A stretch of 64,000 bases of DNA from CAWFGW01 sp963849955 (GTDB lineage Bacteria; Bacteroidota; Bacteroidia; Cytophagales; JAAEPT01). Positions within the stretch are counted from its first letter, which is position 1. Each line of letters starts with the position of its first letter. This document shows positions 8,361 to 17,402 of the stretch, in pieces. The stretch is taken from assembly GCA_963849955.1 (NCBI GenBank), contig CAWKJU010000007.1, positions 186,001 through 250,000 of the forward strand, read 5' to 3'. Both the position numbers and the translations under genes were made by a program. Under the pieces are notes generated by a model, which saw only the letters and a program-made list of their open reading frames with translations, was not told the origin of the DNA and made no database searches.

Positions 8361-10202
8361 ATGCCTCAAAAAAAGATACTAGTATTCCTCTCTTCATTAT
8401 TGTTATCTATAACACTTTCCTTTTCCCAAGATCCAAACTTTCATATATACCTTTGTTTTGGCCAATCAAACATGTCTGGTCAAGGTACAGTAATTGAGGC
8501 AGATAGAACGGTGAGTCCTCGTTTTCAAGTCTTGCGAGCAGCAAACCATTCAGGGCAGCAAGTAGGACAATTTTATCCTGCAGTGCCACCACTGGGGCAC
8601 AGTGCTTCTCAAATGGGACCAAGTGATTTTTTTGGGAGAAAAATGCTGGAGTTGATGCCACAAAACATCACCATTGCTGTTACTAACATTTCGATTGGAG
8701 GGCAAAGCATCAGTTTGTTTGATAAGTCAACTAAAGATCATTTCATTTCGCAGGCACGAAATAACAATGAATGGTGGATTCAATACCTCGACCAATATGG
8801 CGGAGATTTGTATAACCGAATAATTGAAATGGGCGAGGTGGCGAAACAGAAAGGCGTTATCAAAGGCATTTTATTTCATCAGGGAGAAGCCGATTATAAC
8901 AACAACAACTGGTCAAGTCAGGTTAAAAAAGTATATCAAGATATTATTCAAGACTTAAATCTTAACGCAGCAGAAGTCCCTTTTTTGATGGGGGAGTTAT
9001 TAACTACCGAACAAGGTGGTGATTTAGGATGGCGTAATGAGGTTGTAGCCCAAACCGCAGCTTCCATTCCCAATGCCCATGTCATTTCTGCTGCTGGCTG
9101 TCCAGGCTTGGTCGAAGCCAACTATACACTACATTTTACAAGAGAAGGGTATCAAATTCTTGGTGAGCGTTATGCTGAAAAAATGGCTGAGCTGCTCAAC
9201 CTTGGAAGTGGTTTCCCAACAGTTACTATTACCAACCCACAAACAAATTTAACCATCGAAATAGGAGAAGAAGTAACAATTTTAGCAAATGCAACCGATG
9301 AAGATGGGACAATAGCCATGGTGAATTTTTATGAAGATGATAAACTAATTAGTAGCGCACAAAATTCTACTTACGTGTCCACTTGGACGGCCACCTCTGC
9401 TGGTGATTACACTATTCGGGTAGTTGCTAAAGATAATGAAGGTAAAGAGTCAAGTGCCAGTATCAACATACATGTGAACATGCCTCAATCACCATTTAAC
9501 AGCACGGCTCATCATATTCCTGGTCGAATAGAGGCAGAGGAATATGACTTAGGTGGAGAAGGAATAGCTTACCATGAAGCAAATTCCAACGGCAATCAGG
9601 GTGGAGGAACCCTTAGAAATGATGAAGTAGATATTGAAGTCTGTACAGATAGTCAAGGTGGTTTTAATGTGGGGTATACGCTCACTGGAGAATGGTTAGA
9701 ATACTCGGTATCAGTAGCAAACACCCAGTTATATGATTTAGAGCTTCGCTTGGCAAAAGATGGAAATGGTGGATTGTTTCATATTGAAATTGACAATGAA
9801 AATATGACAGGCCCTATTGAAGTTCCCAATACAGGTGGTTGGCAAACTTGGCAAACTGTTTTATTGGAGGACTTAAGTCTTAATGCAGGTGAACATATCA
9901 TGAAAATTGTGTTTGATACGGATTACACCAACCTTAATTATATCAACTTCAAGGATATGATAACTGCCCTAGATGACTTTAATCATAACCGTGTAGAGCT
10001 TTTCCCTAATCCCTTCAGGGAAGATGGAATATACGTAAAAGGAGAATTCAATTATCAAATCAGTTCATTGCATGGAGAAGTAATGGAAAGAGGGCAAGTA
10101 AGTGGTGAAAAAAGATTAGGTGAACAACTACCATCAGGCTCTTACTTTTTATCCATTATTCACTCTAATAATTTAAAAAGATATAAAATCATCAAGTTAT
10201 GA
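8361..10202 (+). CDS. CE6 acetyl xylan esterase (SASA hydrolase) with CBM6 and T9SS tail
   Basis: Secreted esterase removing O-acetyl groups from xylan. Signal peptide 1-23 (cut after SFSQ); SGNH-like SASA domain about 24-282 with nucleophile S36 in FGQSNM, block HQGE at 173-176 and catalytic His H258 in LHFTREGY. Then Ig-like 286-373, one CBM6 378-530 and a T9SS type A tail 540-613. It has only one CBM6, whereas the two CE6 paralogues further right have two. A terminator precedes it (8231) and a TGATTAC-N16-AGTAG promoter ends about 30 nt before the ATG. Its stop overlaps the start of the pectate lyase gene by 4 nt. Confidence 0.92.
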   Translation: MPQKKILVFLSSLLLSITLSFSQDPNFHIYLCFGQSNMSGQGTVIEADRTVSPRFQVLRAANHSGQQVGQFYPAVPPLGHSASQMGPSDFFGRKMLELMPQNITIAVTNISIGGQSISLFDKSTKDHFISQARNNNEWWIQYLDQYGGDLYNRIIEMGEVAKQKGVIKGILFHQGEADYNNNNWSSQVKKVYQDIIQDLNLNAAEVPFLMGELLTTEQGGDLGWRNEVVAQTAASIPNAHVISAAGCPGLVEANYTLHFTREGYQILGERYAEKMAELLNLGSGFPTVTITNPQTNLTIEIGEEVTILANATDEDGTIAMVNFYEDDKLISSAQNSTYVSTWTATSAGDYTIRVVAKDNEGKESSASINIHVNMPQSPFNSTAHHIPGRIEAEEYDLGGEGIAYHEANSNGNQGGGTLRNDEVDIEVCTDSQGGFNVGYTLTGEWLEYSVSVANTQLYDLELRLAKDGNGGLFHIEIDNENMTGPIEVPNTGGWQTWQTVLLEDLSLNAGEHIMKIVFDTDYTNLNYINFKDMITALDDFNHNRVELFPNPFREDGIYVKGEFNYQISSLHGEVMERGQVSGEKRLGEQLPSGSYFLSIIHSNNLKRYKIIKL

Positions 10203-12622
10203 GGATAATTGTCCAGCTTTTGATTGTTACGTGTAGTTGTTTTGCAGGAATTGTTTCCATCTCAGCTCAAAATGGCTGCGAGTCCATGGGTTGGGCGAAT
10301 TTAGATGGTCAATCATATGTAGGTCCAATTTCTGGTGGTGGAAATAACACACCTATTCAAGTTACTTCGTTTGCTCAACTAAAAAGTGCAGTAGAATCAT
10401 CAGGTGCCAAAGTAATTTATGTTATGAACGATGTAGGAAATGGCTATAAGGGTAAATCGGGAGATGTACTTAATGTAGCTTCCGACAAAACAATTATTGG
10501 TTATAAACCGGGGATAACCGTGAAATGTTCCTGGCAAATAAAGCGTGTGAGCAATATCATTGTAAAAAATCTTATTTGTCGAGGTCCCGGTAATTCTAAT
10601 TCAGAACAAAACTGGGATTGTGTAAACATTGAAGACTCACGAAGAATCTGGTTTGACCACTGCACCATTATGGAAGGTGAAGATGGTAATTTTGACGTAG
10701 TAAAAGGAGCTGATAATGTTACCGTTACCTGGTGTAAGTTCACCTACGTGACAGGGGGAGATCATAACTTGTCAAATCTCATCGGTTCAAGTGATAATGA
10801 AACACAGAGTCATGGAAAATTAAATGTGACCTATGCTTATTGCTGGTGGGACAATGTAAACTCCCGCTGTCCCCGTACTCGCTATGGTAAAATTCATGTG
10901 CTGAATAGTTATTACAACAACGTAGGCAGTGGTGCTTATGCTGGGAAAATGTCTAACATTCGCGTTGAAGGCTGTTTCTTCGAGAACAATGTAAGTAATC
11001 CAACCGGTTTAATCAGTACGAATGGTGAAGCAGGTGTTTTTGTAATCGACTGTAATAGAGGTAGTACGAAAACAGATGGGTATAACTCACCTTTTTCACC
11101 ACTTTATCAATATGAGAAATTTCCTGTTGGAGAGGTTAAAAATAAAATTACTGATGCTGGTTGTGGTGCTGGACCTACGCTTGATAGTCCTACAGACTGT
11201 GGTTGTTATAGCCAACCTGTTGTAGACTGCAATGGAGTTGAAAATGGAACTGCATACGAAGATGTATGTGGAGAATGTGTAGGTGGTAATACAGGAAAAA
11301 CAGCCTGTGTACTGGATTGTAATGGCGATATAAATGGATCAGCAATAGTGGATGACTGTGGGATCTGTGTCGGAGGTAATTCCGGAAATGTACCATGTAG
11401 TGACGTCTTGCAAGGTGAAGATTTTTGTAGTGGAGCAGGGGTATCTGAATCGGATAACTCCGGTTATAAAGGTGAGGGGTATTTCAATTTCGATAATGCA
11501 ACGGGAAGTAATGCCACCTGGTACCTGAATTCAACACATAATCAATCTACTAAACTTCATATTCGATATGCCAATGGCGGTACCACTAATAGACCCGCAT
11601 CAATAAATATTAACGGAAGTACACAAACAACCATTAATGGTAACCCATCGGGTGCATGGACTACCTGGATTAGTGAGTCTGTAATAGTTAACCTCGTCCA
11701 AGGTGTAAATACGCTCACCATTACTGCGACTTCTTCAGATGGAGGTCCCAATGTAGATTTAGTTGCCTTACCTCATTCAGTGGTAGCAGGATCATGTTCA
11801 GCTGATTGTTACGGGACTATCGGTGGAAGTGCTTCTCTTGATTTATGTGGTCAATGTACTGGAGGAAATACGGGTATTGAACCCAATGCTTTATGCGTGC
11901 AAGAACCCTTTAACAACAGTCTTCATCCTATTCCTGGAATCATTCAAGCCGAAGAATACGACTTAGGTGGAGAGGGATTGGCGTACCATGAGGGTAACAC
12001 AAACGGAAACGAAGGAGGGAGTACCTTTAGAAATGATGAAGTTGATATTGAAGTGTGTACTGATGCTGATGGAGGATTCAATTTAGGATACACTTTAACA
12101 GGAGAATGGTTAGAATACACGGTAAAAGTGGCGAATAGTGGCGACTATAACATGAACCTACGTGTCGCAAAAGACGGTGATGGTGGTTTGTTTCATATAG
12201 AAATGGATGATGTAGATATTACAGGTCCAATTGAAGTGCCAAATACAGGTGGTTGGCAAATTTGGGAAACTATTTCATTGGATGACTTACGTCTTACTGC
12301 GGGTGAACATATCATGAAAATTGTATTTGATACGGATTACACCAACCTTAACTATTTAGCGTTTATTGATTTGGTAACTTCTACAGCTTCGTTAATGAAA
12401 AATGAACTAGAAGTTTATCCCAACCCATTTAGTAGCGAAGGATTTAAAATTAACTCCATTAGTAAATTTAATTACAGGATAACTGATTTAAGAGGTTTTG
12501 AAGTAGAAAAAGGAAATGGCACAGGAAGTTTACGAACGGGTGCTTATTTAAATGAAGGGGTATATATTCTTACAATTGAAACTGATTCAGAGACAATAAT
12601 TTATAAAATTATTAAGGATTAA
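10199..12622 (+). CDS. PL1 pectate lyase with Cys-rich spacers, CBM35, CBM6 and T9SS tail
   Basis: Secreted polysaccharide lyase of family PL1, cleaving polygalacturonate by beta-elimination. Signal peptide 1-23. Parallel beta-helix about 24-345 with the family motifs IWFDHCT and RCPRTR followed by HVLNSYYNN. Two Cys-rich spacers of DCNG...CG.CVGGN type about 347-401, CBM35-like domain 402-532, a third Cys-rich spacer 535-565, CBM6 572-722 and T9SS type A tail 735-807. It overlaps the CE6 gene by ATGA, so a pectinase is coupled to a xylan deacetylase. The Cys spacer plus CBM35 layout recurs only in the two pectin-related enzymes at 52-58 kb, suggesting module exchange. Fold and family are clear from motifs; calcium dependence is inferred from the family. 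Confidence 0.9.
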   Translation: MRIIVQLLIVTCSCFAGIVSISAQNGCESMGWANLDGQSYVGPISGGGNNTPIQVTSFAQLKSAVESSGAKVIYVMNDVGNGYKGKSGDVLNVASDKTIIGYKPGITVKCSWQIKRVSNIIVKNLICRGPGNSNSEQNWDCVNIEDSRRIWFDHCTIMEGEDGNFDVVKGADNVTVTWCKFTYVTGGDHNLSNLIGSSDNETQSHGKLNVTYAYCWWDNVNSRCPRTRYGKIHVLNSYYNNVGSGAYAGKMSNIRVEGCFFENNVSNPTGLISTNGEAGVFVIDCNRGSTKTDGYNSPFSPLYQYEKFPVGEVKNKITDAGCGAGPTLDSPTDCGCYSQPVVDCNGVENGTAYEDVCGECVGGNTGKTACVLDCNGDINGSAIVDDCGICVGGNSGNVPCSDVLQGEDFCSGAGVSESDNSGYKGEGYFNFDNATGSNATWYLNSTHNQSTKLHIRYANGGTTNRPASININGSTQTTINGNPSGAWTTWISESVIVNLVQGVNTLTITATSSDGGPNVDLVALPHSVVAGSCSADCYGTIGGSASLDLCGQCTGGNTGIEPNALCVQEPFNNSLHPIPGIIQAEEYDLGGEGLAYHEGNTNGNEGGSTFRNDEVDIEVCTDADGGFNLGYTLTGEWLEYTVKVANSGDYNMNLRVAKDGDGGLFHIEMDDVDITGPIEVPNTGGWQIWETISLDDLRLTAGEHIMKIVFDTDYTNLNYLAFIDLVTSTASLMKNELEVYPNPFSSEGFKINSISKFNYRITDLRGFEVEKGNGTGSLRTGAYLNEGVYILTIETDSETIIYKIIKD

Positions 12623-12676
12623 TTTAGTTTTAAAAACACACCTGCAATCCAATTGATCTGGAAGTTTAATTTTTTG

Positions 12677-12708
12677 TGTTTACTTATAATCACTCACAAC
12701 GTAGTTTC
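12677..12708 (+). promoter_or_regulatory. ECF-like promoter variant before BD-FAE-like esterase gene
   Basis: TGTTTAC, 16 bp, CGTAGTTTC. Same -35 heptamer and -10 core as the sigma factor's own promoter. About 29 nt from the -10 end to the ATG at 12738. Confidence 0.6.
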
Positions 12709-12737
12709 AATACGTAGAATAAAAATATTATGATATT

Positions 12738-14357
12738 ATGAAAAAATTCTTTTTGTATTTATTCCTGTCTGCTTATTTAATGAGCAATGCTCAAGAATAT
12801 AGTAATATTAACTATGTTGGTGATGGCCAAGGCTACCATAACTTAGACATTTATTTGCCCTCTGTGGCAAAAGAAAAATACCCGGTAGTCATATACATCT
12901 ACGGTAGTGCCTGGTATAGCAACAATTCAAAAGGTGCAGATATGAATACCGTTGGTGCAGCATTACTAGATGCTGGATTTGCGGTCGTTACTCCCAACCA
13001 TCGATCGAGTTCTGATGCCAAATTTCCTGCACAAATTCATGATATTAAATCCGTTATCCGGTTTGTGCGAGGTACCAGTAGCCAATATAAGTTTGACACT
13101 TCTTTCATAGCTATAAGTGGAAGTTCATCAGGAGGCCATTTGGCAACTTTTGCTGGCACTACAAATAATACCAATTCTTATACGAGTGGTGCTGTAACGA
13201 TGGATTTAGAAGGTGATTTAGGAATGTATACCACCTTTAGCAGTAGTGTTGATGCAGTTGTTGATTGGTTTGGGCCGATTGATTTTTTGCGAATGGAAGG
13301 GTGTACAACATATAAGTCTGGGAGTTCTCCAGAAGCTGATATACTTGGAGGAAATATAGCTCAAAATCAGGATAAAGCTATTTTATTAAGTTCAATTACC
13401 TATGTTGATCCCACTGATCCACCTTTTTTGATTTTTCATGGTCAGCAGGACAATGTAGTGCCATCTTGTCAAAGTCAGTTTTTATATGATAAACTTCAAG
13501 ATGAAAATGTAAATAGTGAATTAGTATTAGTCCCGAATGGTCAACATGGACCTGGGGTGAATAATGTACAAGGAAATCTTCAAAAAATGACAGAGTTTTT
13601 GACAGGGTTACTCGGACCCGTAGAACCAAAAGTACAGTCTCCCTTTAATAACATTCCTCATGCTATTCCAGGAAAAATTGAAGCAGAGGAATACGATTTA
13701 GGTGGAGAAGGAGTAGCGTATCATGAAGCGAACTCGAGTGGTAACGAAGGAACTGGTGACTTTAGAAATGATGAAGTCGATATTGAAGTGTGTACGGATA
13801 CAGAAGGAGGATTCAACTTAGGCTACACCTTAACCAATGAATGGGTAGAATATACAGTTAATGTAGCGAACACCAGCAACTATGAGTTATTGCTTCGTTT
13901 AGCAAAAAACGGTGATGGTGGGTTATTTCACATTGAAATGGATGAGGTAGATATTACTGGCCCAATTGAAGTACCGAATACTGGTGGTTGGCAAATATGG
14001 GAAAGTGTAATCTTGGAAGACATAAGTTTAAGCCAAGGAGAACACATCATGAGAATTGTATTTGATACCGATTACACCAACCTCAACTATGTAGCATTTA
14101 GTGATTTAGTAACTTCAACAGCTTCACCTATGGTTAATGGTCTAGAAGTTTATCCCAACCCATTTAACAGTGAAGGGTTTAAAATTAACGCCATTAGTAA
14201 ATTTAACTACCGAGTAACCGATTTAAGTGGTTTTGAAGTAGAAAAAGGAAGTAGCTTAGGAAGTATTCGAGCAGGTATGTATTTAAACCCTGGGCTTTAT
14301 ATATTAAGTATAGAAACTGATGAAGGCATATCCGTTCAAAAGATTACAAAAAATTAA
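12738..14357 (+). CDS. Alpha/beta-hydrolase esterase (BD-FAE-like) with CBM6 and T9SS tail
   Basis: Secreted carbohydrate esterase of the alpha/beta-hydrolase fold, probably deacetylating or deferuloylating xylan. Signal peptide 1-19 (cut after SNAQ). Esterase domain about 20-292: nucleophile S130 in GSSSG, acid D238 in HGQQDNVVP, His H270 in NGQHGPG. The region that is usually HGGGW (oxyanion hole) reads YGSAWY here, a departure from the family. CBM6 298-450 follows directly with no Ig-like domain, then a T9SS type A tail 465-539. The promoter TGTTTAC-N16-CGTAG lies at 12677, the same -35 variant as the sigma factor gene. Substrate is inferred from context. Confidence 0.82.
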   Translation: MKKFFLYLFLSAYLMSNAQEYSNINYVGDGQGYHNLDIYLPSVAKEKYPVVIYIYGSAWYSNNSKGADMNTVGAALLDAGFAVVTPNHRSSSDAKFPAQIHDIKSVIRFVRGTSSQYKFDTSFIAISGSSSGGHLATFAGTTNNTNSYTSGAVTMDLEGDLGMYTTFSSSVDAVVDWFGPIDFLRMEGCTTYKSGSSPEADILGGNIAQNQDKAILLSSITYVDPTDPPFLIFHGQQDNVVPSCQSQFLYDKLQDENVNSELVLVPNGQHGPGVNNVQGNLQKMTEFLTGLLGPVEPKVQSPFNNIPHAIPGKIEAEEYDLGGEGVAYHEANSSGNEGTGDFRNDEVDIEVCTDTEGGFNLGYTLTNEWVEYTVNVANTSNYELLLRLAKNGDGGLFHIEMDEVDITGPIEVPNTGGWQIWESVILEDISLSQGEHIMRIVFDTDYTNLNYVAFSDLVTSTASPMVNGLEVYPNPFNSEGFKINAISKFNYRVTDLSGFEVEKGSSLGSIRAGMYLNPGLYILSIETDEGISVQKITKN

Positions 14358-14384
14358 TAACGAATATTTTTAGGTTAAAATGTG

Positions 14385-14424
14385 TAAGTCAAGTGATTAA
14401 TGGAATTGCTTGACTTATTTTATT
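14385..14424 (+). terminator. Terminator after BD-FAE-like esterase gene
   Basis: Stem TAAGTCAAG / CTTGACTTA with a 15-nt loop, then TTTTATTT. Confidence 0.65.
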
Positions 14425-14481
14425 TATAACGTTCACTTTTTCTATTGTACAAAGAAGAGTGTTCACATTTTTTTAAACCAC

Positions 14482-14513
14482 TGATGACCAATTTCATAGA
14501 TTGACGTAGCCTA
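14482..14513 (+). promoter_or_regulatory. ECF-like promoter before GH43 gene
   Basis: TGATGAC, 16 bp, CGTAGCCTA: full match to the locus consensus. Lies after the terminator at 14385 and about 44 nt before the preferred ATG 14558. Confidence 0.75.
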
Positions 14514-14557
14514 ATGATTTTTCTGCCAACGTGTGGGAAACGAAAACTATCCAGTCT

Positions 14558-17146
14558 ATGAGAAACAACAATTTAAATCTAAAAAGAGAAATGGTGGTTG
14601 GTTTTAATAACTTTGATAAAACTCATTATCGAGGGAGTTTATTAATAAGTTCTAACTCTTTTTCCCCATTTCTGATCGTATTAATAACGTTTGTAACAAT
14701 TTCATTTTTCGGGAATTCAATAGGTCAAACGACTACATTTACATCAGCACAGAACCCCATTTTTAGAGATGCTTTTACCGCAGACCCATCGCCAATGGTT
14801 CACAACGGAAGACTTTATGTCTATGTAGGTCAAGATGAAGCTAAGGATGGCGAGTTATTTACCATGACTGGCTGGCGGTGCTATTCAACAACAGATATGA
14901 AAAATTGGACAAGTCACGGTGTGATTATGACGCCTACAGATTTTTCTTGGGGTGCAAGAGATGCATGGGCGGCTCAAGTGGTCGAACGAAACGGGAAGTT
15001 TTATCTCTATGTGACGGTTACTGGTAAGAACCCTTATGGTGGTCGAAATGTTGGTGTAGCGGTATCAGATAGTCCTACAGGTCCATTTGTTGATGCTCGA
15101 GGAACACCTCTGATTAGAGATAACATGACTAACAATGGTAAAACCTGGGATGATATTGACCCAACAGTTTTAATTGATGATGATGGTCAAGCGTACTTGT
15201 CTTGGGGAAACCCAATTTGTTATTTAGTGAAATTAAAAGCAAATATGACTGAGATTGATGGGTCTATTTCCCAAATCACTCCTCCAAATTATGCCGAAGG
15301 TCCCTGGTTAAGCAAAAGAAAGGGAATGTATTACCTTACCTATCCTGCTTTTATTGCACCTGTGGGTTCAGAACAAATTTGCTATTCCACTGCAACCAAC
15401 ATCAATGGACCATGGACTTATCGCGGCATTTTAACTGGAGCTGCAAAAAATAGCTATACTATTCACCCTGGAATTGTTGAATACAAAGGGCAGTCCTATT
15501 TGTTTTATCACAATGCTAATTTAACGCTCAACGGTCTAGGTCCTGCAACGGGAAGGAGAAGTGTCTGTGTTGAATATTTATGCTACAATTCCGATGGCAC
15601 CATTAAACCAATCACACAAACGACAGCTGGAATCACTGTCGCCTCACCTTGTCCACCAGCTTTGGTTCCAACTATTACCTTGTTAACCCCAGCCAATAAT
15701 TCTACTTACATTCAAGGGGCAACTATTCCGATTTCTGCCAATGCAACTATTACTGAAGGTACCATTGCTAGCGTCAAATTTTACGATGGAACTACGTTAC
15801 TTTCCACGGATAATACCTCTCCTTATACCTATAGCTGGACAACAGCAACAGCAGGCACACATCAATTAAAGGCTGTAGCCACCGATAATACGGGTAAAAC
15901 GGCTGAAGCAACCATTACCATACAAGTAAATGTACCACAAGGTCCTTATGAAGGCACTGCTCATCCCATACCGGGAACCATCCAGTTTGAACATTATGAT
16001 GTTGGTGGTAATGGTTTTGCTTACCTTGACGATAGTCCTGAGAACACAGGAGGAGCTGCTTTTAGAATGGATGAGGCTGTAGATCTTGAAAATTGTACGG
16101 ATAGTGAGATAGGATATAACATAGGATTTGCCACTGCTGGTGAATGGTTGGAATATACCGTGGAAGTAGCGAAACCAGGTACTTATGAGATGAATTTAAG
16201 AGTGGCTTGTAATGGTGATGCACGTACCCTAACTGTCGCAATGGATGGTGTTAACATCGCAACAGAGGTTGCCATACCAAATACAGCTGGTTGGCAGACT
16301 TGGCAAACGGTAAAATTGAATAACATCAACCTGAAACCAGGGGAACAAGTGATGCGTGTAACTATCGGAGCTACGGATTACATCAACCTCAACTTTGTCA
16401 CTTTTACCTTAGTCAAAGAACTGAAACAAGAGCCATTTAACAATACAGCTCATAGCATTCCAGGGCGAATCGAGGCGGAGGAATATGATTTAGGGGGTGA
16501 AGGATTAGCGTATCATGAAACGAATGAGAATGGTAATGAAGGAAATGGTACCTTTAGAAATGATGCAGTTGATATTGAAGTGTGTACGGATACGGAAGGA
16601 GGATTCAATTTAGGGTACACCTTAACCAATGAATGGGTAGAATATACAGTAAATGTAGTGAACACCAGCAACTATGAGTTATTGCTTCGTTTGGCAAAAG
16701 ACGGTGATGGTGGGTTATTCCACATTGAAATGGATGAGGTTGATATTACCGGCCCAATTGAAGTACCGAATACAGGTGGCTGGCAAGTATGGGAAAGTGT
16801 AATATTGGAAGACATAAGTCTAACCCAAGGAGAACACATCATGAAAATTGTATTCGATACTGATTACACCAACCTTAACTATGTCGAGTTTAGTGATTTA
16901 ATTACTGGTAGCTCATTTTTCCTTGACAATAACATTGAAATATTCCCTAATCCTTCAAAGAATGAATTTAATATCACACCAAATTCAATTGAGGGATATA
17001 AAATTTTTGATTTAAATGGACACTTGATTTTATCTTATACTAAGTATGATAACGCTTCATTTGGCTCTAATTTGGAACAAGGAGTTTATATTTTAGAAGT
17101 AAAGAGTGGTGGAATTAAAAAGCACTTTAAAATTGTAAGAGAATAA
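14558..17146 (+). CDS. GH43 arabinofuranosidase/xylosidase-type enzyme with two CBM6 and T9SS tail
   Basis: Secreted GH43 enzyme, probably an arabinoxylan debranching arabinofuranosidase or beta-xylosidase. An in-frame GTG lies at 14531, but ATG 14558 is preferred; ATG 14591 is also possible. All give an unusually long N-terminal region before the hydrophobic core (cut after SIGQ, about residue 57). GH43 propeller about 58-362 with base D76 in TADPSPMV, modulator Asp in DDIDPTVLIDDDG and acid Glu in NYAEGPW. Ig-like 371-456, CBM6 461-613, CBM6 622-775, T9SS type A tail 792-862. A terminator (14385) and a perfect TGATGAC-N16-CGTAGCCTA promoter (14482) precede it. Subfamily not determined. Confidence 0.88.
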   Translation: MRNNNLNLKREMVVGFNNFDKTHYRGSLLISSNSFSPFLIVLITFVTISFFGNSIGQTTTFTSAQNPIFRDAFTADPSPMVHNGRLYVYVGQDEAKDGELFTMTGWRCYSTTDMKNWTSHGVIMTPTDFSWGARDAWAAQVVERNGKFYLYVTVTGKNPYGGRNVGVAVSDSPTGPFVDARGTPLIRDNMTNNGKTWDDIDPTVLIDDDGQAYLSWGNPICYLVKLKANMTEIDGSISQITPPNYAEGPWLSKRKGMYYLTYPAFIAPVGSEQICYSTATNINGPWTYRGILTGAAKNSYTIHPGIVEYKGQSYLFYHNANLTLNGLGPATGRRSVCVEYLCYNSDGTIKPITQTTAGITVASPCPPALVPTITLLTPANNSTYIQGATIPISANATITEGTIASVKFYDGTTLLSTDNTSPYTYSWTTATAGTHQLKAVATDNTGKTAEATITIQVNVPQGPYEGTAHPIPGTIQFEHYDVGGNGFAYLDDSPENTGGAAFRMDEAVDLENCTDSEIGYNIGFATAGEWLEYTVEVAKPGTYEMNLRVACNGDARTLTVAMDGVNIATEVAIPNTAGWQTWQTVKLNNINLKPGEQVMRVTIGATDYINLNFVTFTLVKELKQEPFNNTAHSIPGRIEAEEYDLGGEGLAYHETNENGNEGNGTFRNDAVDIEVCTDTEGGFNLGYTLTNEWVEYTVNVVNTSNYELLLRLAKDGDGGLFHIEMDEVDITGPIEVPNTGGWQVWESVILEDISLTQGEHIMKIVFDTDYTNLNYVEFSDLITGSSFFLDNNIEIFPNPSKNEFNITPNSIEGYKIFDLNGHLILSYTKYDNASFGSNLEQGVYILEVKSGGIKKHFKIVRE

Positions 17147-17202
17147 AGTCAACCTTCTTATTTTTTAAACTAAGAAACACCAATCTTATATTAAGTTCAT
17201 TC

Positions 17203-17236
17203 AGAGTGATCAATTTATTGATCACTCTTTTTTTGA
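17203..17236 (+). terminator. Intrinsic terminator after GH43 gene
   Basis: Perfect 12-bp stem AGAGTGATCAAT / ATTGATCACTCT with a 2-nt gap, followed by seven or more T. Confidence 0.85.
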
Positions 17237-17308
17237 GTCACAGGAAGCCTTTTTTTGTTTAGTCGGTTAATATATTGCATTTCTTGAAGTGTGTTTTTAA
17301 GCCATCAC

Positions 17309-17340
17309 TGATGACTTTTATCTCCTTACTGCGTAGCCTA
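17309..17340 (+). promoter_or_regulatory. ECF-like promoter before GH5/ricin gene
   Basis: TGATGAC, 16 bp, CGTAGCCTA: full match, with a T-rich start of the spacer. About 62 nt of leader to the ATG at 17403. Confidence 0.75.
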
Positions 17341-17402
17341 CGAGCTTTGAAAAATTCAGTACTTAAAATCAGTCCTATTTAAGAATAAAACCTTTACCAA
17401 AA

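Noticed and set aside
14482..14513. Reading TGATGAC...GTAGCC as a riboswitch or leader RNA motif
   Set aside because: The two conserved halves do not pair with each other, the 16-bp spacer is variable in sequence but fixed in length, and leader lengths differ (about 8 to 110 nt). This is the pattern of a -35/-10 promoter.
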